Source: Calliphora vicina (taxonomy: Eukaryota > Arthropoda > Insecta > Diptera > Calliphoridae). Taken from it: 64,000 nucleotides of DNA. Position numbers and translations under genes: made by a program. The DNA lies in the NCBI RefSeq assembly GCF_958450345.1, contig NC_088784.1, forward strand, positions 82,299,747-82,363,746, given 5' to 3'. The notes under the pieces were generated by a model. That model worked only from the letters and a program-made list of their open reading frames with translations. It had not been told where the DNA came from and searched no databases. Numbering within the stretch: position 1 is the first letter of the stretch; every line of letters begins with the position of its first letter. Below are positions 12,263-22,734 of the stretch, one piece after another.

Positions 12263-12622
12263 CATGGTCAGTTTGATTTATAATTTAACCACGAATCGAC
12301 TTTCAAACGAACAACGCTTGCAGATTATTGAATTTTATTGTCAGAATTCTTGCTCGGTTAAGAAAGTGTATCTGGGAGAGCTTCTGAGGCTGCTACTCAG
12401 AATCTTGTGAATAAATTTCCCACCAAATTTACATTATTGGCCATTAAACCACCAACACGCATACACAGGGAGCGGACAGAGGCAAATATCGCAGCTGTAT
12501 CCGCCAGTGTTGCTGATGACCGTGAATTATCGAATCGGCGCAGCAATTGGGCCTCTCATACTCGACTACGTGGATATAAGTTTCTAAATAGTGGCCCAAA
12601 TGGAAATAGGACTATAATCTGA
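12263..12622 (+). pseudogene. IS630/Tc1-mariner-type transposase N-terminal relic
   Basis: From 12263 the frame reads SNEQRLQIIEFYCQNSCSVK, a DNA-binding helix-turn-helix start. After a frameshift it continues as NKFPTKFTLLAIKPPTRIHR, then RTEANIAAVSASVADDRELS, the linker seen before RRRSQQLGLS in such transposases. The catalytic part is gone. A second relic of the same linker lies at 35010. Confidence 0.7.
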
Positions 12623-13190
12623 TATCATTTTTATTTTTTAACAAACAATAAATTTTGCATACAAAAATTAATTAAATCATAAACATGGTTTTAATTCGGT
12701 AAATAGTGTTCCAAATGGGAAAAATTAAATTTTTCATATGAAAAATAACTGAAATATATGTTTGAATATGAGTGGTCCAAATGTAAAAAGGACGATAATG
12801 TTTGATCACTTATATTTTCAACCAAAAATTGACTTTTCGCATGAAAATTGTCCTCCAGAAATAGGACTTTCTTAGTCTTAAGTGACTGTTATATAAGGGG
12901 ATTGCATGTCAAGTGAACCAACGTTTGAAATCGATAGGGATGAAATTTGCACCAAGGTAGTCCTATTGGATAGTAATTCAGACACAATTTTTCAACAAAA
13001 TATACCAAGAACTCTCTCAGTTAGAGGGTTCACTTGACATGAAATCCCCTATATAAAAAAGTCAGTCTACAAAATTGCATGACGCTTGCTGATTGATATC
13101 TGTCAAATATTTGTTTGTTATGCAAATTATAAATTACTATTTTATGATGCTACATATTATAGAAACATTTTAGTAAAGAACAATTAAGAG
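12585..13190. repeat. Degenerate tandem repeat (GTAAATAGTGGTCCAAATGG type)
   Basis: Units of about 110-130 bp contain AATAGTG then CCAAATGG, A-rich sequence and TGATCAC. The 3' part (TTTTATGATGCTACATATTAT) recurs at about 16210. The array is split by the MITE at 12896-13050. A related block lies at 15520-16260. Confidence 0.55.
12896..13050. mobile_element. 155-bp MITE related to the foldback element
   Basis: Left end AGGGGATT..ATGTCAAGTGAACC and right end GGTTCACTTGACATGAAATCCCCT are inverted repeats of each other and match the termini of the 427-2979 element. ATATA flanks both sides (12891-12895 and 13051-13055), consistent with a short target duplication. Confidence 0.75.
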
Positions 13191-14345
13191 AGCTATATTC
13201 TTAAAAACATTTTTTTAAATATTTTTATTTAAACAAAATTAATTTTTTTTTTTGAAATAATTTTTTTGAAAAAGTTTTTTTCAAATTTTTTTTTTAAATT
13301 TTTAAAATAAAATTATTTTGGAAAAAGAATTTTTGATGAAAGAAAATTAGGGTTAAAAAATATTTTTCCCGATTTTGACCCATTGTATGTCCAACTTACT
13401 ATAGCCTTGCAATGAGAGCAATATTAATGACTTAGTTATCCAGATATAGACTAAAACAAGTAAGAAAGTACGGTCGGTCAGCCCGACCATATAATACCCT
13501 ACACTAAGTAAAAGAGCAAAAACATGTTTCTTTTAAAATTTCAATAATTTATATTTTTGAGTGATTTTCGGAAGTGGGCCCTATATGGGGGCTATGACCA
13601 ATTATGAACCGATCACCATGAAATTAGGTCGTGTGAGTTATGTCTATATGAAAGTTTACTATGTTGAATTTTGTGAGTATACCAAAATTTTTAAGCGATT
13701 TATGCACGTTAAAGCTATTTTCGGAAGCGGGTCTATATGGGAGCTATGGCTAATTATGGACCGATCGTAAAAAAATTTGGTGACATGAATTTTGTATATA
13801 TAAAACTTATTTGGAGCGCAATTTGTGGAGATACATTTATAAATTAAACATTTATGACCGATAAAGTTCAATTTCGGAAGGACATTTGTATGGGGGCTAG
13901 GTGAAATAATGGACCGATTTCAGTTAGTTTCAACAGGCTTGGTCCTTGGACCGAAAAAATAATATGTACCAAATTTGATCGAAATATCTTCAAAATTGCG
14001 ACCTGTACTCTGCGCACAAGGTTTACATGGACAGCCAGCCAGCCAACCAGACGGATGGACGGACGGACATCGTTTAATCGACTCAAAAAGTGATTCTAAG
14101 TCGATCGGTATACTTTAAGGTGGGTGTTAGACTAACATCTACAAACACCTGCACAAACGCATTATACCCTCCCCACTATGGTGGTGTAGGGTATAAAAAA
14201 GTTAAAAAAAACTGCAGTTGAAAAAAACAACTGGAAAAAAAATTAAATTTTGTTTACTTAAAAATATTTAAAATTTTGAAGTATAATTTGGTGAAGGGTA
14301 TATAAGATTCGGCACAGCCGAATATAGCACTCCTACTTGTTTAAA
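13190..14345. mobile_element. HINE-2 fragments split by HINE-1 copy B
   Basis: 13190-13452 carries the HINE-2 middle (CCCGATTTTGACCCATTGTA; ATTAATGACTTAG). After the HINE-1 insertion, 14199-14341 is a HINE-2 3' end on the plus strand: GGTGAAGGGTATA, hairpin ATTCGGCACAGCCGAAT, then CTACTTGTTT. Confidence 0.7.
13453..14198 (-). mobile_element. HINE-1 copy B (complete)
   Basis: Both ends are present. Read on the minus strand it starts TATACCCTACACCACC and ends GTGTAGGGTATTATATGG, hairpin, then CTTACTTGTTTT. About 745 bp. Used here as a reference copy for the family. No coding content. Confidence 0.85.
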
Positions 14346-14858
14346 ATTAAAATCTTTTTAATTTTTATTTATTTAAATATGAGAAAATAAATTGAATTGC
14401 TTTCTCGGAAAGTATTTTAAAACACCATTCAAAATTTTGAAAAAAAAAAAATTTTAACTCCCTAACATACAACTTAAGTTTCACAAATTTTACGGAAAGA
14501 CAATTCTTCTTCGTTCTTGTGGTTGTGCTCAACATAATTCCTAGCGAGTAAGCAGTTACAAGCTGTTAGCACACTTACTCTTGCCTTGCAAGTTTTATTC
14601 CTGTATTTACTTGTACTATTGAATACCAACTTTTTGAAATTCTGAACTAAAAAAAAGTCATTCTGAACCCAGTTTCAATTTCAAAATTAAGTTTTATTCT
14701 TTACATCTTTCTTTGCTTTGCGAAAATATCACGATCTTAACTCTGCGAAATTATCACTTCAACTGATATCACAATTTTTTTTTGTGAATGGTAAATACAA
14801 GTTGTTAATATATCGGGACATAATTTACAGATTTATCGTTTTCTTTATAAACTAAAAA
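14346..14858. other. AT-rich non-coding
   Basis: No coding frame or repeat recognised. It leads directly into the CCCCAA motif cluster. Confidence 0.4.
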
Positions 14859-15077
14859 ATGAAATTATCCCCCAAAATTTATATTGGGGACTTATTTCAT
14901 ATTGATTTTGTTGGGGTATTATTGCATATGAAATAATCCCCCAATTAAACAAATGAAATAATACCCCAAAAAATGAAATAACACCCCAAAAATCGTTGTT
15001 GTTGCTCTCTGTACTAATTTTTGGGGGGTTATTTCATTATATTTTTGGGGGATTATTTCGTGGGGGGTTATTTCATG
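14859..15077. repeat. Cluster of nine 17-bp ATGAAATAAYMCCCCAA motifs
   Basis: Forward copies start at 14859, 14928, 14953 and 14973. Reverse copies start at 14884, 14911, 15021, 15045 and 15061. Spacing is irregular, so this is not a simple tandem repeat. No frame or known element explains it. It ends where a HINE-2 fragment begins. Confidence 0.8.
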
Positions 15078-15084
15078 CCGCCAT

Positions 15085-15365
15085 ATTAATGACTTAGTAA
15101 TCCAGATATAGATCAAATATAGGCCAAAAATCGAGGTTATCCCGGTATTTTTCCTTATATCTTAGCCATTTATGGACCGATTTTGTCGATTTTAAATAGC
15201 AACCGAGCTGGGAGAATTCCCGATATATTGATTTATGAATCATGTATGGGCAAGGAAAAGTTGATTTCAACATACAGACGGACATGGCTATATCGACTTG
15301 GCTATCTATAACGATCCAGAATATATATACTTTGTGGGGTCGCAATTGAAAAATTTTATTATATG
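15085..15365 (-). mobile_element. HINE-2 fragment (5' half)
   Basis: Contains ACATGGCTATATCGACTTGG, then CGATCCAGAATATATATACT and TGTGGGGTCGCAA in reversed family orientation. Both termini are missing. Confidence 0.7.
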
Positions 15366-15519
15366 TAAATAAAAGAGAAAAAGATCATTAAGATCTACCA
15401 CAATTGAAATTGATTGATCTCAATTTACAGCAACCTATCACGAAGATAATTGTTGATACATTTTAGGCTTAAAAATATACGCTGGCAAAAAAGTTTTCCA
15501 TATATTCGATAATAAGTGT

Positions 15520-16260
15520 CCAATAGAAGAAAAACGATTCTTTATATGATAATGCAATGTGAGTCGGTTAATAGTGGTCATAATTAACAAAATACTAAAA
15601 TTTGTGATCACTAATATTTTCAAGCTTAAATTGAATCATACGAAAACTAACTGAAAATTAAAAGCGACTATGAGTTGGCAGATAGTGGTCTAAATGGAAA
15701 AAGGAAAAAAAATTAACGTAAAATAAGTCTGTAAATAGTTGCCCAAAAGGAAAACAGTCTATAATTCATGATCACCAATATTTTAAAAAATCTATTATTT
15801 ATATGAAAATTAACTGCACCATAAAACTGGCTATAAATTGGTAAATAGTGGTGGAAAAAAAGTTAGATATTTCCAAAAAAATTGTATGTCTTGAGTTACA
15901 AAATATTTATTTTCATAGATACTCCACTCGCATCTCATTAAGCGACCAAAAAGGTCTTCAAGGAACAGACTTTCTTTTGTGCAAAAAAAAAACATTAAAA
16001 AATTTTGAAAAAAAATAAGCAACATTTTTGATTTTGCAAAAAAAAGTCAAAAATTTTATGTTTTGAGTTGAAAAACATTTATTTTGATAGATATCCAACT
16101 CGCATCCCACTAATAGACCAAATAGGTCTTCAAGGAAAATATAAAATATAGAGTATAATCTAATCTTGCAAATATTTTGGTTGTTGCGTAAATTTTAAAT
16201 GCCTATTTTTTGATGCTACATATTATATGTAGCTAAATTATGGTAAAGAATAATAATTGA
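15520..16260. repeat. Degenerate tandem repeat with foldback monomers inserted
   Basis: 15520-15860 repeats the AATAGTGG / TGATCAC units seen at 12585. 15880-16145 holds two monomers of the foldback arm (CACTCGCATCTCATTAAGCG; AACTCGCATCCCACTAATAG). 16150-16260 resumes the block shared with 13070-13165. Confidence 0.55.
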
Positions 16261-16319
16261 AATGAAATTTCCAATTATTAAAAGTATTCACTTAAATAAT
16301 ACATTAAATGTATTCTAAA

Positions 16320-16333
16320 TTTATTCTTTTATT
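16320..16333 (-). promoter_or_regulatory. Two AATAAA polyadenylation signals
   Basis: On the minus strand AATAAA occurs at 16333-16328 and 16325-16320, about 55-68 bases past the stop of the PARP16-like gene. That is the expected place for a 3' end signal. Confidence 0.6.
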
Positions 16334-16387
16334 AAACATCTTCGGTAATTTTAGAAAAGCCATCTAAAAAACTAGCAATATTTTTTC

Positions 16388-17599
16388 TCAGGCCCATTGA
16401 ATCCGTTCTCTTGCTATTATTCTTCTACAAAAGTCCAAAATATAATCAATTTTCGTACAAAAATACAGCTTAAACGTCTCACCACTGCCACTATTAGCAA
16501 AACCAATTGATACTAAGAACAACATATATGACAGCAACGACAACGAATATTTGTGATGATAAATCCAGGAGAAGAATCGTCGCTTTGGTAATAGTCTCCT
16601 AGGAAACCGTTTGCCATAGAAAATCAGATAACGAACACGTATATTTTGTAGATTTCGCAATTGTATATTGACACAGGTTTTGTCATTTTTATTGCCCACA
16701 ATTTTGTCTTCATTGGTATCGAGGGCAAATTCACAAAGAGCTGTACACGCAATAATGGAACCACATTGCGATGCGCCCCAGGCAGCACAATTGGGACTGT
16801 GTTGTAAACTTGTCTGCAGATCGGTAGTAAGTTCTAAATCGTTTTTATTTTCTGTGTAATGAATAAAACCATTTTGTAATATTGAAAAGTAGTTGTCCAA
16901 CTTGTTGCCCATAAAAGCCATTTTAAGGGGTAAGTCTGATGTTCTGTTACGAAATGCCACCTGCGAGTGAAATCCTGTTAAAGCGTTGACTTCAAAGACA
17001 TGTGTTGGTTTGATCTTCATCGCTTTCTCATCTATGGAAGTTAGCAGTGAATACAATTCTTCTCCTTCCACTAGACGCAGTGCTGGTTCACGCTTTTCTA
17101 TTAGTACCCAGTACAACAAATCTATTATCTCTCTGCCAAATTCAGTATAATTTTGCTCCATTAGGTTTTGTAAAATTACTGTTAATTTAGGTGTATCATT
17201 AATGACGGATATTAAGGTATCGATATTGTAACCAGACTGTTCGTCAGCAAATTGTGGTGGAAATGGTCTAAGCACTAAGTCGTAACGATAACTAAGAGCT
17301 GCTGATACAAATAGAGTCCATTTGGCATCACAGGCCAATAGGTCGGTTTCCAAAGCATACTGCAAAGCTTGTATTTTATTAAGATATGCTGCACAGTCTT
17401 CCAACTGTTGCTGAGACGCGGGCTCATAGCATTCCAGCGATTGTTCATTGGCAACATCAACTTCTGGAAGTTGAATTTCAGTTGTTGATATCTCACTGAT
17501 GATCTCTTCTTGTTGCGGTTTCTGCTTAATCTTACCACAGCTATTTCTTTTGCTCCTTGGACTTGAGGTTCTTTCTGTAGTTTGCTGTATTGTTGTCAT
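16388..17599 (-). CDS. Parp16: PARP16-like tail-anchored ADP-ribosyltransferase family protein
   Basis: Single-exon frame of 403 aa. Residues 1-60 are a charged, low-complexity leader. About 60-190 match the PARP16 helical domain, including the signature YDLVLRPFPPQF at 106-117. About 200-330 match the ADP-ribosyltransferase fold: FMGNKLDNYFSILQNGF, then LELTTDLQTSLQHSPN, a hydrophobic SIIACTALCEFAL strand and IRVRYLIFYGKR. Residues 351-368 form one membrane span near the C-terminus, followed by a ~35-residue tail, as in ER tail-anchored PARP16, which mono-ADP-ribosylates ER stress-response factors. Oddly, the FHG histidine of the family is Met230, the GTYLTSD tyrosine aligns with Glu256, and the third triad position with a non-tyrosine (about Asn311). 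The frame is open and has poly(A) signals, so it looks like a maintained gene, either a divergent orthologue or a pseudo-enzyme paralogue. Human PARP16 is 322 aa; the extra length is mostly N-terminal. Confidence 0.85.
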   Translation of the reverse strand: MTTIQQTTERTSSPRSKRNSCGKIKQKPQQEEIISEISTTEIQLPEVDVANEQSLECYEPASQQQLEDCAAYLNKIQALQYALETDLLACDAKWTLFVSAALSYRYDLVLRPFPPQFADEQSGYNIDTLISVINDTPKLTVILQNLMEQNYTEFGREIIDLLYWVLIEKREPALRLVEGEELYSLLTSIDEKAMKIKPTHVFEVNALTGFHSQVAFRNRTSDLPLKMAFMGNKLDNYFSILQNGFIHYTENKNDLELTTDLQTSLQHSPNCAAWGASQCGSIIACTALCEFALDTNEDKIVGNKNDKTCVNIQLRNLQNIRVRYLIFYGKRFPRRLLPKRRFFSWIYHHKYSLSLLSYMLFLVSIGFANSGSGETFKLYFCTKIDYILDFCRRIIARERIQWA

Positions 17600-18850
17600 A
17601 TTTTATGGCGTGATTTAGGTTTCCTATTTTCCAAAATATATGTAAATTAGATAAACAAAATATAATTTCTGAATTAAATAAAACTATAAATATGTATTTG
17701 TCATTCGAAATGTATTTGATATTAATAAAAAATGATTACTATGATCTAAACACATGTAAAAATATAGTGATATTACGAAATTTAAATAGCCCACTACCAA
17801 AACTTATACATTCAGATCAAGGAACGAAAACAAATCTGAAAAAAATTGCGAAATTTCTGAAATGAAATTTTGTCATTCTACGGCTTTTAAAGTCCTTTTC
17901 TATCATACCAAAATTCTTTATCGTTGCTTTGAAAGGGAAATCTAGGAAACGTTAACAATTAACTATTTGTGGTATTTTAAATTTTTACATACATATGTTT
18001 TCTTATACACCTAACCACCTCTCTCCCAACACTCGCCTTTGTCTTCGATCAAATTTGTTTGATGTCATTCGTTTTGGTTTGGGCAATTAATCAATTACTT
18101 TGTATAGTGTTTTCCCAAGAGATTTTTTCTAGCCATATTGATTGTGTATCATCCTATGGTTTAGCAATTTAATGTTGCCCGAATCATGTTCGTTATTTTT
18201 TTGTTTCTCCATATTCAATAACAATCAAATAAAAGTCCAATACTGTATTTGTTGCAATTCTGCTATTAAGGGATTTGGTATTGGCAGGGAAAATAACAAA
18301 AATAAAATAATTTTTGCTTAATTTTAAAGGTAGGAAATTAAATAGTTAAATTTAGTTATTTGTATACGTAGAGGTCCTTACTGGAAATATGCAAACATTC
18401 TCTGAATTTTTCATATCCCTTGTCAACAAGACAACTGAAAATCAGCAATTTGTTAGTAACACAGAAAATATGAAAAATAGTTCACTTAAATTACTTTTAA
18501 AGATAAGAAATAAACAGGATTTTCTTTCTAAAAATTTAAATTCAAATCTGTCCATGGTTGTTCAAATTATGATATGCATAAAGTTTGGACGACTCTGACA
18601 CCAACTCATAGGGTGGTCTAGAAAGCCTATGTCTTTCTGTACGTTTCGTTTGTACATCATTTTTCAATTGGATCAGTAGTTTAGAGAATGAACTTGTTTA
18701 TTTAAACACCCACAAAACGTACTCTAACTATCTCAACTTGTTGATTTGTCGCCTTCCGTTGTCGGTTTGATATCGTGTAATCCAGATTAAAATAAAACAT
18801 AAAATACCTTATTTTTGATAAATTTTACTTTTTTTTTTAATATGAGTGTA
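17600..18850. other. Upstream region of the PARP16-like gene
   Basis: Presumed 5' untranslated and promoter sequence nearest 17600. The frame at 18389-18598 has no recognised relative. I could not pick a convincing core promoter or a divergent gene. Confidence 0.4.
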
Positions 18851-20352
18851 CACAGAAAAAAATGGTAACAATTATTAAGTAATTAAAAAAATTTGTTTAA
18901 CATGTGATTTAAGTTTTCAATAATTTTTTTATTTAATATGATTTTTTAATACTCATATCAACAATTTATTTTAGATATTTATTAACAATTTCAGTTGTTA
19001 AAATTCAATGGGAATATTATATTGAAAATAACGAAAACAAATGTGTCAAGAAAATAAAAGTTAAAGAAAAATATACACATTTTTTCTTTAATAAATTATG
19101 AAGAAAATGGAGTATTCTACATGTTAAGTTTAATATGAAACTATAATCTATCACTATTGGCCAAACAATTGGACATCAATTTTATATACAAAACTTTTTT
19201 TCAACAGGATTTCAAGTGGACTCTTTTCATCATCAAATGCATCGAGTGTAAAAGGAACTCAATCAAGAACAATATTGGAGGAACAATCTAGAAGGTAATA
19301 TTGATCGTAGTACTGGTTCAAAAGGTGAGAAAGTGGATATTAGCATACTATATATACAACATTAATTCCTTTAGTTCCTATAAGGGGCCTCAACAAAATA
19401 TTTCCAATCGTTTGTATTTGATTCTAGGTTCTTAATTTCATTCCAGCTTTTTTCTGCTCGCGAAGCCTCTATGTCTAACTGTCTTCAGAAAGTGTGGGCA
19501 GACCGTCCTCTCCTATTACGTTGCGGATTACATCTCCTATCTCCTGGTGGTCTTCGTAATGCGTGGCCAATCCTTCGCTATTTCCTTCTCAAAACTTTGG
19601 AATGTATTTGGCATTGATGTGTGACTGTCCAGAGGTGGGTGTTCGATATCCAGTTGGGCCAGTAGATTTTTAGTGTTCTTCTTAGGCATTTGTTGGTTGA
19701 AACTTGAAAAGTATTTACGTCTCTAGCGAATTGAAAATTGTTATCTTAGTGCGGGTGGAGATTGACGGTGATTTCCATATTGTGTTTAGTTGGCCGAAAG
19801 CTTGCCGAGCTTTTATGGTGCGATTTGAGACATCATTAGCTGATCCTCAAGTCGATATTATGATGCTACCCAAGTAGCACAATTGGTGCACGTGCTGCAG
19901 TTGGATTGTTGGAAAAGAGATTGGCTGGTTAGATGTTGCATTTACTCGAATTACCTTCGTCTTATTCATATTTATTATGAATCCTGCCTTTATTATTATG
20001 ATAATTTGTAAATTTGTTTCAAATAATAAAAAAAATAATTCAAACCATCAAATTGCATTTTTCATTAATATCAGGAAAAGTTATTGCAGATATTAATTAA
20101 CTAGTAACAATATTATTATTCAATATTACAAACCTATTGTTAAAATTTTACTGTTGACTGTTAACAAATTAATTGTCTAATTTCACAAACTCGTTGTTAA
20201 AATTTATTGTTGAGAGTTAACAATTTTAAGTAAAAAAAATATTTTTTGTATCTACAAAATCGGTTGTTGGTGCCTTTTTAATTAAAAAAATAATTATATT
20301 GCCGAATATGGTAATTAATATGACAACTAATTTGTCGTAACTTTTTTCTGTG
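18851..20352. mobile_element. TA-flanked MITE ending CACAGAAAAA, with LINE insertion
   Basis: Left end TA-CACAGAAAAAAA (TA at 18849-18850) and right end CTTTTTTCTGTG-TA (TA at 20353-20354). The ends match those of the smaller element at 45716-46115. Repeated TTGTTAAAATT and TAACAATTT words occur near both ends. A minus-strand LINE fragment occupies about 19370-19985. Confidence 0.65.
19370..19900 (-). pseudogene. RTE-like LINE, reverse-transcriptase C-terminal end
   Basis: Minus-strand pieces in several frames: STRTKITIFNS, then NKCLRRTLKIYWPNWISN, HLWTVTHQ, GHALRRPPGD, ASRAEKSWNEIKN and DWKYFVEAPYRN. Their order and wording match the C-terminal end of RTE-type non-LTR elements. It is 5' truncated, as is usual for LINE insertions, and has many frameshifts. 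Confidence 0.8.
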
Positions 20353-20354
20353 TA

Positions 20355-20917
20355 TGACTTAAAAATGCGGAATTTTTTCAAATGTTTACCTATTATTTTG
20401 AAATATTTGTACAGTATAAACTTATTCAAAGTGGCGATAAATTCATAGAAGCCGTAGTTTTAAAATATAATATTTTTTTATTGATGAGTTATTATAAGCA
20501 CATAAAAACACAGCACTTTAGAAAAAAAAGTTTAAAAATAATTTTTTTTAACCCGTTAAGTGCGTTATTGTTTTTAGGAAAAAAATACATTAGCTCACAA
20601 TTTATGCTATAATTAATGAATAAAATTGCAAATTAAAGCATACTTAATGTGCTATTAAAAATATCAAATAATAAATTTATTGTATGTATTTCTATTAGTA
20701 TCAATTTAATTTTAATTTTTGTTTTTCATAAAATTTTTTAAATGTAAATTTTTTTAAAAAAAGTCACACAAGAGAATATTATAAATCTTTGTAATGAATA
20801 ATCATAAATACATAAAAACATTTATGATGTTTTTAATGTTTTTCAGTAAATGTAAAATTTAATATGAAAAAATAAAAAAATTCAAAAGTTTTGGGGGAAT
20901 CTTTGTTTCGTTTTACC
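20355..20917. other. AT-rich non-coding
   Basis: Poly-A/T rich; the short open frames show no family signature. It ends at the 8-bp duplication of the next hAT element. Confidence 0.4.
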
Positions 20918-21834
20918 CAGTGTTTAAAAAGCTACGATAACTAATAAATTTTTAACTGTTGCTACAACTACTGCTTCAAAAAAGTGTATGTAGCGGTAGC
21001 ATTTGTCTTTTTTCGTTTTCTTGTTTTTTTAAAACTACTGCTACCTTCAAAATATAAAACTCTTAACAGAGCAGTAGTAATAAAACATGAATTGTAAATG
21101 GAGTAGTAGCATAAAAATACAAATCATTGCTACTGCTCTATATCGAGTTTTAATTTTTAAGGTAGCAGTAAAGTAGCAGTTGATGCAGCAGTTAAGGTAG
21201 CAATAAAAGTAGTCAAAAAAGAAAATCTTCAGTCATAACACCAAAATTGACAGAATTAAACACTGTGTGTTGTTTTTGTTTTGAGAGAGTTTGAAAGAAT
21301 TATTCGATTTTATTCGTCTCAGATGTTCGTGTTGCTAACAGAAAGATCGTGTTTTCTGTGTGTATAACAAAAAAGCCGAACTTTTGTTTACAACACGACC
21401 AACATACACAAATATGCATTCACAACAACAACACATAATATAATTTTTTGGCTGAAGATTTTTATTTTTGACTTATTTTATTGCTACCTCAACTGCTACT
21501 TAGCTGATACTTCAACTGCTACTTAACTGATACTTCTTCTACTACCTCAACTGCTACTTCTATTACTACTAAATTTTAAAAGTAGCAGAATTAATAAAAA
21601 ACTAATGACTGCTACATCAAAACTTTTTCTTTTTTAAGGTAGCAATAGTAAATAAATTACTCTGCTACTTTTAAATTTTTCTTTTATTAGTACTACTACA
21701 ACTACTGCTACCAAAATGTGAAGGTAGCAGTAGTAGTAGTAATTATTGACTCCGAGTTTTTATTAATTTTTTAACTAGACTACTTGTGTTTTTTCGTTGC
21801 TACTGCTACTTGTAGTCTAGTTTTTTAAACACTG
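20918..21834. mobile_element. hAT-type MITE packed with GTAGCAGT motifs
   Basis: Ends CAGTGTTTAAAAA and TTTTTTAAACACTG, with identical flanking 8-mers GTTTTACC (20910-20917 and 21835-21842), as expected for hAT. The 917-bp interior has no frame but holds dozens of GTAGCAGT / ACTGCTAC words in both orientations, from end to end and not only sub-terminally. Probably mobilised by a hAT transposase elsewhere. Confidence 0.85.
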
Positions 21835-21874
21835 GTTTTACCTTCTTAATAAAAAATATATTAAAATATTTGTA

Positions 21875-22012
21875 TTATTCTGCATTCTCAAATTCACCAC
21901 AAATATCCCAATTATTATAAGCTTCATTATAATTATTATCTTCATCATCATTATTATAATCTTCTTCATCGTTGTTATCATTTACTGGTCTTGTTAAATA
22001 AATGACAACCAT
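21875..22012 (-). CDS. Possible small acidic ORF, 45 aa
   Basis: ATG at 22012, stop at 21875. The first ten residues are MVVIYLTRPV. The middle (about 11-35) is dominated by Asp, Asn, Glu and Tyr, and the C-terminus reads WDICGEFENAE. It could be a real small protein, a C-terminal exon of a larger gene, or a chance frame over a GAT/AAT-rich simple repeat. No splice site or upstream partner was found. I do not recognise it. Confidence 0.25.
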   Translation of the reverse strand: MVVIYLTRPVNDNNDEEDYNNDDEDNNYNEAYNNWDICGEFENAE

Positions 22013-22734
22013 AGTTTTTACACAAAAATGAAAATAAAAAAAAATGGCCGGGCATTGTCTGGACTTTTTTTTTAAATGTAAGCTGATATCCTATACTATT
22101 CTAAAATCTATAAAAATAATTTCAACTAATACTAACTTAATACTTGTGGCCCATTAAATTCGAAAATTATCCCAATTTTGGATCTTTTTTAAAAAAAATT
22201 ATTAAAAATATATACAAATAATTTTTATTAAAAAAAAAAATTTACTATATACTTAAATACCTGGTGTTGAAGGTTCCATTATAAAAGCTTTACTTTTAGT
22301 AGATTTAACACTAAATATAATCGCTTGAATTGTAAAAATTTCCAATTTTTTCATTTACAATAATTTGCTAACTTTGACAGCAAAAATTTGACCGCTCACT
22401 GAAAAGAAAGTAAACAACTTAGTTGATTTATTTTTACAGCTAGTGATGTAGAATTTTATCTACTTTTACTCTATACCAAAATTTATTATAAAAACTTTAT
22501 TTCTAATTTTCAATTAATCGCCATTTTTATACCATTTGAACCCAACGTGAGACTTTGTCCTGTACAAGTTTCTTGTGTTCGATTTGTGAATTTGAATTTT
22601 GAATGACAATTTTTATTCATATAGGACATAGAATAAAATATACATAGAAGAGCTACTGAGAGACAAAGAACCTAAGTTTGTTGGCAAAAACCTATGCCTT
22701 GCAACAACATTATACATGTAAATCAATGTACATA
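22013..22734. other. AT-rich non-coding
   Basis: Nothing recognised. It runs into the ~115-bp tandem array. Confidence 0.4.

Noticed and set aside
13561..13770. Frame MIFGSGPYMGAMTNYEPI, also at 6340, 57093 and 61269
   Set aside because: It lies in HINE-1 and recurs because the repeat recurs. Frames are broken differently in each copy.
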